Virus record (IMG/VR): IMGVR_UViG_3300035670_001015
Coordinates: 1 to 28,581 of that record
Length of the DNA: 28,581 nt
Origin: a virus
Reading direction: 5' to 3' (one strand)
Shown here: piece by piece, positions 14,693 through 22,100 of the stretch
Numbering within the stretch: position 1 is the first letter of the stretch
Layout of the letters: every line of letters starts with the position of its first letter
Notes under the pieces: model-generated
Seen by the model: only the letters and a program-made list of their open reading frames with translations
The model's database searches: none
Told to the model about the DNA's origin: nothing
Program-made: the position numbers and the translations under genes

Positions 14693-17600
14693 ATGGCAAA
14701 CTTTGAATACAAAAATATAGATGATATTTTAGAGTCAAATCTTCCAATCAGGGGAGTAAGAGTCCCAGTTGAAGATTTGAAACTTCTAAAAAAGACACCA
14801 CCTTTGGTCCCATCAGTTTCAACTGATGAAACTGTTGTTGAGTTTCATACATTTTTACCAAATGGTGCGTACTTAACATCGTTATATGATGTTGACGGTT
14901 GGAGAATAGAATCACCTTCGGCAAATTCTTCTGCACCTGTAATATCACTTGATTTACATAGAGATTTTGATAAATCAGAAAATCCACCTGGAACGTATAA
15001 AGTAGTTTATAACTTTTTTAGAAACATAATTGGTTCATTTGATGCACCAAAAATGTTTATATCAAAAGTTTCGCCGGATAGAACTGAATTAGAATTAACA
15101 TTAATAGATAGATCTTCTGTACAAGATCAAGAATTACTTGCAAACTTTGTTTTATCTTATTTAAAATCGAAAGAAATATTACCAAATGTAGTTTTAAACT
15201 TTGGTGAAAATAAAGTAGTAGATGTACTTAATCTTATATCGGATGGAAGTAAGTTTAGCTTCTTCGTAAAATTATACGAAGGACTACCAACCGATCTAGA
15301 TCTGTATTTTCAGTGTTGGGTTCAGGAGCAACTTCTTAAACCATTTATTGACACAATAAATCATATCCCAGAAGAAATACAAACACAGTTACCATCACTT
15401 AAAGGTCCTAATTTCGAAGTAGATTATGATTATTGGACAACAACGGAAACAGAATATAAATCTTGGAATGACATTCTATCTTCAAACGTACAGACTTCTC
15501 AAGAAATAATCGATAGGTATATATCATCTAGTAATTTACCCGTTCAATTAAACATAGATTACAGAGAATTTGAAAATTTCATATTCTATTCTTCGGCCGA
15601 GGATAGAGTCGATAACTTTGTTTATAAAGTAGAAATGATTGAACGATACAATAATGAACTTTCGTTATTGGAGACATTTACTGGATCAATATCTTCAAAC
15701 AAAATAAAAATAAAATCACTCCGAGATAAAACAATTTCTGGATTTGATAACTTTGAGAAGTGGTTATACTATGAAACAACTGCCAGTAATTATTACACGT
15801 ATCAACAAACGGCATCAATAACACCATATCCTAAATTTGAGGTAACTGGTAGTGATTACCATATTGCAACAAAGGAAGGGAAATTTAAATTATATCCAAG
15901 TGGCTCTAACATAGTAGATGATTGGTATAAGGATTTAATTACAAAGTCAGTAGATTATGATCTTAAAAATTACAATTCACTGAATAAGGCTATACCAGAA
16001 CATTTGTTAGACAGCGGAGATAACGAACAGTTTGTTACATTCGTTAACATGATAGGTCAACATTTCGATATAATTTACTTATACACAGATCATATTCTTA
16101 AAAAAAATCTTCGAGAAGAAAATCCAAAAGATGGTTTATCGCAAGATTTAATATATGAAGCAACTCGAAATCTCGGATGGACTCTATCAAGCGGAACACA
16201 GGCAAAAGACCTTTGGGAATATGCATTTGGTATTAGTGGTAGTGGTGATCCAATTTGGACTGGAAAAACAACAGTAGGTAGATACTTTACAAAGTCTGAT
16301 GAAGAACGAACAAAGGAAGTTTGGAGACGTATATTTAATAATCTTCCTTATATTTACAAATCAAAAGGTACTGCTCGTGGTGTAAAAGCATTGCTAGCTG
16401 CATATGGTATTCCACAGACATTACTTACAATTCGTGAATTTGGTGGCCCTGATAACGCCGATCTTGGATTAATACCAAGAGCAGAGTGGGAAAAACATAC
16501 ATACTATCTAAACTTTAAAGGAAGCTTCCCAACACCACCAACTCAGAGTTACATATCAATTCCGTGGGAAAAGGTAAGTGAGGTAGATGGTACATGGTCA
16601 TATCCTGACGCAATATCTTTCAGATGGAAGATGGAACCAGAAGATACCTATGCATACGGTTTAGATCCAGAACAAACACTTTTACAAAAAAATGTTGGAA
16701 GTCGAGTAGATTGGTTTGTCACTGTAAACAAAAATGGAACAGATCCAGAAAAAGGATCATTAACATTTTACATTGGCGACGGTACTTCTTATAAATCAGC
16801 ATCTATAACCGATGAGTATTTGTATGATGATGTTCCACTGAATCTTTTGATAAAAAGAAGTCAATTTAGTGATCTAACGTCAACAAATCAAACATACGAT
16901 CTTATTTTAAAAACTGCAAAATACGGTAAGATCGCAGTAGAGAGATCAGCGAGTGTAACTGTAAATGGTTCAGTTGATCCAGATGTAAACAGGGCATGGG
17001 TTTCTGACGGTACATTGTATATTGGTTCTGGTTCAAATCAACAGACAGACAAGATACTATCTGGTTCAGTTTTTGAATTGAGATATTGGTCTAACAATCT
17101 TAATACCAGCTCTTTCAATAATCATGTACTTGCACCAAGATCATACAATGGAAACACAGAGACATCCTCATACTATGATTTACAGGCACAGTTTAAGTTC
17201 TGGCAGAGATTTGATGTAGCCGTAACAACAAGTTTATCAAGTTCTCATCCAAATCAAAATCAAACATACTTTGAAACCTCTCCAAAGATTGCAACATTTG
17301 TTGGGTTTAATCAATTTTCTTTTGAATCCATAAACGAAAACTACTATATGGAAGTTGCCACTCTGGCAAACAACACACCATATGCAGAAAAGGTTCGTAT
17401 TGATTCTGGATCATTGATTGGAGGTCTATCTAAAGATAGAAGTGCTGAAATATCTGCATTTGATTTCTATTCCAATGATTCTGATAGACTTATGATCGCA
17501 TTCTCACCACAGGATGTTATAAATGAGGATATATACGAAAGTTTAGGTTATACACAGCTTGACGACTATATAGGAGAATATAGTAACATATCAAAGAATG

Positions 17601-19021
17601 AATATCCTAATTTAAAATGGTTATCGAGAGATTACTGGAAAAAATATTCTAACAGAAATGATTTTACTGCATATCTTAAATTGATTTCAGTTTTTGATTT
17701 TAGTGTATTTGATCAAATTAGACAAACATTACCTGCAAGAACTAATCCAATTCTTGGTGTAGTAATTCAACCAAATGTTCTTGAACGTTCAAAGGTTGGT
17801 GGGATAGGAAGAAATATTACGGCAGATAGTAACAACAGCATACCTTCAAATGAAATTTCTGCATCCGTATCATCTTTTGCAACATATAATGTAAAAGAAG
17901 GAACTATTTTAATTGGATTTGAAGAAAATGAAGGAGAAATCGATGATATTCAAGGCGATTATGATTTATATAAAGAAGAATTGCCTTCGGAATATATATT
18001 AAATTCAACAAAACAATTGCCTGTTTCAAAGTCATTGAAAATTGATTATACCTCAAAAGAATCATTTTTAAAGAAAGATAAATCTTTTAATTTAGAAAAT
18101 ACTCAAAAAGAAGTAGTAATTGATTTAGAATTAAGAAAAAAACCCGATGTTGAATATGTTGTAAAAGACAGTTTGATAGATGTAGGTATAAAACAATCAC
18201 CGGATATTGATTACACAACAAAAGACAGTTTGATAGATGTAGATATAAAACAATCACCGGATGTTGATTACACAACAAAAAACAGTTTGATAGATGTAGG
18301 CGTTATACAAACACCAAATGTTGACTATACAACAAAAGAAAGTCTAATAAATTTATCTATAACTGAAAAATTAAATATTTCGTATAATGTAAACGAAACT
18401 TCACTAACCTCAGAAACACCGAATAAATTTACAGATAACACTTACAACACAAAAGAAACAGATATTAATCAAACTTCAAGAGCTAGCTTTGAAACAACAT
18501 ATAACGGAGTTAATATATCAGTTGATGGTAATATCTTTTCATCAAATGCATCGTATAATAATATTGAAGACGACGTACAAATTGCAATAACTGCAAGCTT
18601 TACTAATGGTGGATTTAATATTATAAAATCCGGAAGTTTAAGTATTGATTACGGATATGGTAATGGTTGGGTAACTCAAAGTAGATTAGATAAAGTACAA
18701 AATTTTATTGAACAAATTTCATCATACAGAAGAGATGGATTTTATAATACTTACTATTTATACTATGATAGCTCAGCTCAAAAATTTTCAGGTATATATA
18801 GATCATCATCATTGACTGGTTCAGATATACTAAATCAAGAAAATTTGACGACTGGTCTAAGACACCATAGATTTTTGGGAAGTAAATTAACTGGACCTGA
18901 TGTAAATGTATCTACAACAAATACACCAGATGCCAAGGCGGTTGTTGAAATTTTCATAGTTGACTCAGAACAAATTTTCTACAACACAACAAATCGTGGT
19001 GGTAATTTAGAAACAAGATGA
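14693..19021 (+). CDS. Large tail/baseplate protein (1442 aa), tail-protein-I-like and LamG-like segments
   Basis: The N-terminal about 500 residues have no recognised fold. Around 530-590, GRYFTKSDEERTKEVWRRIF then NNLPYIYKSKGTARGVKALL and AAYGIPQTLLTIREFGG resemble the tail-protein-I/gpI-type segment found at baseplate-to-fibre junctions. About 596-825 is a concanavalin A/LamG-like jelly roll (DAISFRWKME ... SGSVFELRYWSNNLNTSSF). About 1000-1035 has IRQTLPARTNPILGVVIQPN then VLER. About 1150-1230 holds 19-residue tandem repeats, and the last 200 residues form another domain ending with VVEIFIVDSEQIFYN. By gene order it occupies the place of T4 gp7, but sequence similarity to gp7 is not evident. 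No strong ribosome-binding site sits close to ATG 14693. Confidence 0.85.
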   Translation: MANFEYKNIDDILESNLPIRGVRVPVEDLKLLKKTPPLVPSVSTDETVVEFHTFLPNGAYLTSLYDVDGWRIESPSANSSAPVISLDLHRDFDKSENPPGTYKVVYNFFRNIIGSFDAPKMFISKVSPDRTELELTLIDRSSVQDQELLANFVLSYLKSKEILPNVVLNFGENKVVDVLNLISDGSKFSFFVKLYEGLPTDLDLYFQCWVQEQLLKPFIDTINHIPEEIQTQLPSLKGPNFEVDYDYWTTTETEYKSWNDILSSNVQTSQEIIDRYISSSNLPVQLNIDYREFENFIFYSSAEDRVDNFVYKVEMIERYNNELSLLETFTGSISSNKIKIKSLRDKTISGFDNFEKWLYYETTASNYYTYQQTASITPYPKFEVTGSDYHIATKEGKFKLYPSGSNIVDDWYKDLITKSVDYDLKNYNSLNKAIPEHLLDSGDNEQFVTFVNMIGQHFDIIYLYTDHILKKNLREENPKDGLSQDLIYEATRNLGWTLSSGTQAKDLWEYAFGISGSGDPIWTGKTTVGRYFTKSDEERTKEVWRRIFNNLPYIYKSKGTARGVKALLAAYGIPQTLLTIREFGGPDNADLGLIPRAEWEKHTYYLNFKGSFPTPPTQSYISIPWEKVSEVDGTWSYPDAISFRWKMEPEDTYAYGLDPEQTLLQKNVGSRVDWFVTVNKNGTDPEKGSLTFYIGDGTSYKSASITDEYLYDDVPLNLLIKRSQFSDLTSTNQTYDLILKTAKYGKIAVERSASVTVNGSVDPDVNRAWVSDGTLYIGSGSNQQTDKILSGSVFELRYWSNNLNTSSFNNHVLAPRSYNGNTETSSYYDLQAQFKFWQRFDVAVTTSLSSSHPNQNQTYFETSPKIATFVGFNQFSFESINENYYMEVATLANNTPYAEKVRIDSGSLIGGLSKDRSAEISAFDFYSNDSDRLMIAFSPQDVINEDIYESLGYTQLDDYIGEYSNISKNEYPNLKWLSRDYWKKYSNRNDFTAYLKLISVFDFSVFDQIRQTLPARTNPILGVVIQPNVLERSKVGGIGRNITADSNNSIPSNEISASVSSFATYNVKEGTILIGFEENEGEIDDIQGDYDLYKEELPSEYILNSTKQLPVSKSLKIDYTSKESFLKKDKSFNLENTQKEVVIDLELRKKPDVEYVVKDSLIDVGIKQSPDIDYTTKDSLIDVDIKQSPDVDYTTKNSLIDVGVIQTPNVDYTTKESLINLSITEKLNISYNVNETSLTSETPNKFTDNTYNTKETDINQTSRASFETTYNGVNISVDGNIFSSNASYNNIEDDVQIAITASFTNGGFNIIKSGSLSIDYGYGNGWVTQSRLDKVQNFIEQISSYRRDGFYNTYYLYYDSSAQKFSGIYRSSSLTGSDILNQENLTTGLRHHRFLGSKLTGPDVNVSTTNTPDAKAVVEIFIVDSEQIFYNTTNRGGNLETR
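18146..18373 (+). repeat. Four 57-bp in-frame tandem repeats
   Basis: Units run at 18146-18202, 18203-18259, 18260-18316 and 18317-18373, each encoding 19 residues of the form DVDYTTKDSLIDVGIKQSP. Units 1-3 are very similar at the DNA level (shared AACAGTTTGATAGATGTAG or a one-base variant). Unit 4 has diverged, and degenerate relatives (IDYTSKESFLKK upstream; ISYNVNETSL downstream) flank the array. Confidence 0.9.
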
Positions 19022-19065
19022 TATTTATTTTAGAGTAAACAAAGTATTTTTATGAGGAGAATAAA

Positions 19066-19803
19066 ATGGGTTATTTAGATAACAGCACTATTACAGTAGA
19101 TGCAATTCTTACAAAAAGAGGAAGAGAACTTTTAGCACAAGGTAGAGGCTCTTTTAATATTACACAATTTGCTTTAGCAGATGACGAGATTGACTACGAT
19201 TTGTGGAACCCAGCACACCCACTTGGATCTGATTATTATGGTGTGGTAATTGAAAATATGCCAATTACAGAAGCAGTGCCAGACGAAACTCAATCAATGA
19301 AGTATCCATTAATTACTCTTCCTGTAAATTCTGTGGCTATACCATTTCTTCAAGCTAGTGTTACTTCACTAGAAATAAAACCATCAAATCCTAAATCAGT
19401 TGATATAGAAACTTTCTATTATGGTGGTGGAACTCCTGGTGGACCTAATAATGGTTTAAGTACAATTTTAAATTCTTCTGCTGGATATAATGTTACTCTC
19501 TTAGATTCAACGTATGTTACAATGGTAAATGAAGGTACAACTAACAATGGCGTTAATTCGAATGTTAGTTTGGTAGGAACAACCGGTACACTTGGTGCAC
19601 GAACAGCTACATCGGAGGTGGCAAATGTTACTCCACAGTCAGACTCTTCTAAGATTACAATTAATCTCCAAGCAAGGTCAAATGTTGCGAACATTGATGA
19701 TGGTCTATTAAAAGCTACAAAACTTATAATAACTGGAAACGAAACTGGTGGTAGAGTTGTAATCCCTATTACAATCCGTCGCGACGATTCAAGATCAGTA
19801 TAA
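19066..19803 (+). CDS. Putative virion structural protein (245 aa)
   Basis: ATG 19066 has the strongest ribosome-binding site in the late block (GAGGAG, 19053-19058). The N-terminus GYLDNSTITVDAILTKRGRE then LLAQGRGSFNITQFALADDE is followed by an acidic/aromatic stretch with LWNPAHPLGSDYYG and IENMPITEA. The middle is Gly/Asn-rich, and the C-terminal about 90 residues are Ser/Thr/Val-rich with an Ig-like feel (ATKLIITGNETGGRVVIPIT). I take it to be a virion protein from its location and composition; the exact role is unknown. It is the only gene of the late block with real gaps on both sides (44 and 37 bases), which may hold its own promoter. Confidence 0.75.
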   Translation: MGYLDNSTITVDAILTKRGRELLAQGRGSFNITQFALADDEIDYDLWNPAHPLGSDYYGVVIENMPITEAVPDETQSMKYPLITLPVNSVAIPFLQASVTSLEIKPSNPKSVDIETFYYGGGTPGGPNNGLSTILNSSAGYNVTLLDSTYVTMVNEGTTNNGVNSNVSLVGTTGTLGARTATSEVANVTPQSDSSKITINLQARSNVANIDDGLLKATKLIITGNETGGRVVIPITIRRDDSRSV

Positions 19804-19840
19804 TTTGAATAACAGTAATAAACGTAATTGAGGTATAAAA

Positions 19841-21031
19841 ATGGTAATACAGTTAAATCAACCACTCGGTCTAAATGGCGGCGGTGGAGATTATGGTCTC
19901 AGACTGGCTTTTGAGCACACCCTTGCTGGCGTAGAACCAGACACACAAAAAAAATTGATAACAAAAGGACTTTGGGCAGCAAATCTCGGTGAGCTCTTGA
20001 CTTTTTTCACAAGCTCGGCCCAATCATCCGATTCAAAAACATATCACTATGAAATTTGGAGCTCCGCTTCTCTTGTATGTGGTGATGAAAATATGTTTTC
20101 TGTTGCATATGGTCACGTAGCAGGTTCTGGATCTATGGGTGTAGGTGGGCAAATTGGAGATACACCAACAAGAGCAATATACTCACAATATAAGACAATG
20201 CTTTTAGAAGGAGACCCAACTCTTCCTGCAGCAACTGGAGCGCCAACTAGATTTACATTGGCAAATGGTAGTTCAGTACAACATTTTTATGCCGTAAACA
20301 TATCAAGAGACAGATTTGAAGATAAACTCGATCCGGGTAATTTTGAATTGGTTCTTGCAAAGATGGATTCTGCCGCTTCTGCAAGCGCACTTACAATTGC
20401 GAGTGCAAATAACGTAATAAGACTCATAGATGATTCGGCGGACACAAATGATTCACTTGGATATGGTGGCCTGCCTTCAAATGTAAGAAATCTTGTAAGT
20501 GGTAGTATATCAGATGGCATATATAATCCATCCGCTCCTCATTATTACGGACTTGTTTACTCAGATAAGGGCGTTATTCTACTCGATGCAGATGTATTAA
20601 ATACCTCGGCAAGTTTAGGAACTGTAACTGGAAGTAACGTTATAGGAAATAATGCATTCAGACTTTATAAGTCAATTAGTGGTTCTGGTGCACAAGGTGC
20701 CGGATATGGATTCAGTGCAAGAAGTGTTAGTGTAAAGGATGTCACATATTATTATGTAAGAGTACCTGCTAGATTAGGTACATCACTATCAAATACAGAT
20801 GCAGGCGGAAATTCACTCCCATTGGCAATGTATTCAAATAACCCAACATATGTCAGTAGCTCTAATAACGTGCTTACAGATAAGTCATTTATAAATGATC
20901 CTACTGTCTATGTAACATCTATTGGTATGTATGATGACGAAGGTGAATTATTGGCAATTGCTAAGATGAGTAAACCAATTAAGAAGACATTAAATAGTGA
21001 ACTATCGGTAACAGTAAGATTAGAATACTAA
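19841..21031 (+). CDS. Paralogous putative tail-surface protein, copy 1 (396 aa)
   Basis: This is the first of five consecutive genes with one shared domain. A short Gly-rich N-terminus (about 35 residues) precedes the shared domain (about 38-396). Its blocks in order are TYHYEIW, MFSVAYGHVAGSGS (85-98), TRAIYSQYKTMLL, FYAVNISRDRFEDKLDPGNF then ELVLAK, VIRLIDDSAD, NLVSGSISDGIY, YYGLVYSDKGVILLDADVL, NNAFRLYKSISGSG, YYYVRV, NPTYVSSS, and the ending DPTVYVTSIGMYDDEGELLA then IAKMSKPIKK. The domain looks all-beta, with no signal peptide. GAGGT precedes the ATG by seven bases. It is probably displayed on the tail or baseplate periphery; this is inferred from location and the fibre-like neighbours. 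Confidence 0.82.
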   Translation: MVIQLNQPLGLNGGGGDYGLRLAFEHTLAGVEPDTQKKLITKGLWAANLGELLTFFTSSAQSSDSKTYHYEIWSSASLVCGDENMFSVAYGHVAGSGSMGVGGQIGDTPTRAIYSQYKTMLLEGDPTLPAATGAPTRFTLANGSSVQHFYAVNISRDRFEDKLDPGNFELVLAKMDSAASASALTIASANNVIRLIDDSADTNDSLGYGGLPSNVRNLVSGSISDGIYNPSAPHYYGLVYSDKGVILLDADVLNTSASLGTVTGSNVIGNNAFRLYKSISGSGAQGAGYGFSARSVSVKDVTYYYVRVPARLGTSLSNTDAGGNSLPLAMYSNNPTYVSSSNNVLTDKSFINDPTVYVTSIGMYDDEGELLAIAKMSKPIKKTLNSELSVTVRLEY

Positions 21032-21035
21032 AATT

Positions 21036-22091
21036 ATGATAGCAACATTTACACCATTTGTTGAGGATAGGGATGTTTTGGGTGGACATAAAGAAATCAT
21101 TACATCCCCGTTATGGACAGGAACACAGGCATCTTTAAAGTTTGTCTTCACAAGTTCGTATCAATCTTCTAATCAAAAACGATATTACTATGAAGTTTAT
21201 AATACCGCATCAACTGCAACTGGTGCAGAACCACAATTCAGTGTTGCCTATGGTGATACAAAAGGAAGTGGATCTGATAGAGGTGTTGGTAATATAGATG
21301 ATCTACCAACAAAAGCAATTTATTCTCAATATAAGCAGCTTTTGTTAAATGCTGGTACAAATTTGTTTACTTTTTCAAATGGTGAAACGTCTGAGTATGT
21401 ATATATTGTTAATATAAACAGATCAAGATATAAAGATAGAGTAGATACTAATAATTGGCAATTAAGTATTGGTAAACTTGATGCAACAACATCTGCATCT
21501 ATTTCAACGGGTGATGATATATTTACTCTTATCGATGATTCTGGTGCATCAACTATCGAATACACACAACAGGGCGGTAGAGTTTATAACGTCAGAAGCG
21601 GATCAATTACAGACGGTATATATACTGCAAGTTCAACTGTATGGGGACTATTTTATCCAGATAATGGTGTAATAGTTCTTAATGGTAATGCACTCGATGC
21701 ATCTGCTTCATTTGGAACTAATCGATCTCCATCAACAGGAAGTATAAATCAAAATAATGCATTTAGATTATTTACTTCAATAAGTGGTGCAATTGCATTT
21801 AATACATCATCTTACGCATTTCAAGGAAGAACCAGTGAAGTCGTATCTTCACAATACTTCTATGTTAGATTGTATAATGGAGAATACAATTATAGTATAA
21901 ATCCAACTTTTATAACTGGAAGTATTGCATCTGTAAAATATCAATCTATGATAACAGATCCAGTTGTTTACATAACAACAATTGGTCTTTATAATAATAG
22001 TCAAGAATTGTTAGCCGTTGCAAAACTCAGCAAACCAATTCAAAAAACATTTCAAAAAGAAGCAGTTATTCGCGTAAAAGTAGATTGGTAA
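21036..22091 (+). CDS. Paralogous putative tail-surface protein, copy 2 (351 aa, minimal form)
   Basis: This is the shortest member and nearly the bare shared domain: only about 18 residues precede IITSPLWTGTQASLKFVFTS. The same blocks follow in the same order: YYYEVYN, FSVAYGDTKGSGS (68-80), TKAIYSQYKQLLL, VYIVNINRSRYKDRVDTNNW, FTLIDDSGA, YNVRSGSITDGIY, WGLFYPDNGVIVLNGNALD, NNAFRLFTSISGA, FYVRLYNGEYNYSINPTF and DPVVYITTIGLYNNSQELLA then VAKLSKPIQK. It has no cysteine. No ribosome-binding site is clear before ATG 21036, four bases after the previous stop, so coupling to copy 1 is likely. Confidence 0.82.
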   Translation: MIATFTPFVEDRDVLGGHKEIITSPLWTGTQASLKFVFTSSYQSSNQKRYYYEVYNTASTATGAEPQFSVAYGDTKGSGSDRGVGNIDDLPTKAIYSQYKQLLLNAGTNLFTFSNGETSEYVYIVNINRSRYKDRVDTNNWQLSIGKLDATTSASISTGDDIFTLIDDSGASTIEYTQQGGRVYNVRSGSITDGIYTASSTVWGLFYPDNGVIVLNGNALDASASFGTNRSPSTGSINQNNAFRLFTSISGAIAFNTSSYAFQGRTSEVVSSQYFYVRLYNGEYNYSINPTFITGSIASVKYQSMITDPVVYITTIGLYNNSQELLAVAKLSKPIQKTFQKEAVIRVKVDW

Positions 22092-22100
22092 TAATTCCAT

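Noticed and set aside
14814-14834. Eight-bp inverted repeat CAGTTTCA/TGAAACTG
   Set aside because: A few such repeats are expected by chance in a window of this size, and it lies inside coding sequence without a regulatory context.
18087-18278. Minus-strand open frame across the 57-bp repeats
   Set aside because: It is a by-product of the repeat lacking stops on the opposite strand; the plus-strand frame explains the region.
19419-19865. 148-residue open frame on the minus strand
   Set aside because: It is antisense to a well-supported virion gene, has no ribosome-binding site and no recognisable domain; it looks like a shadow of the coding frame.
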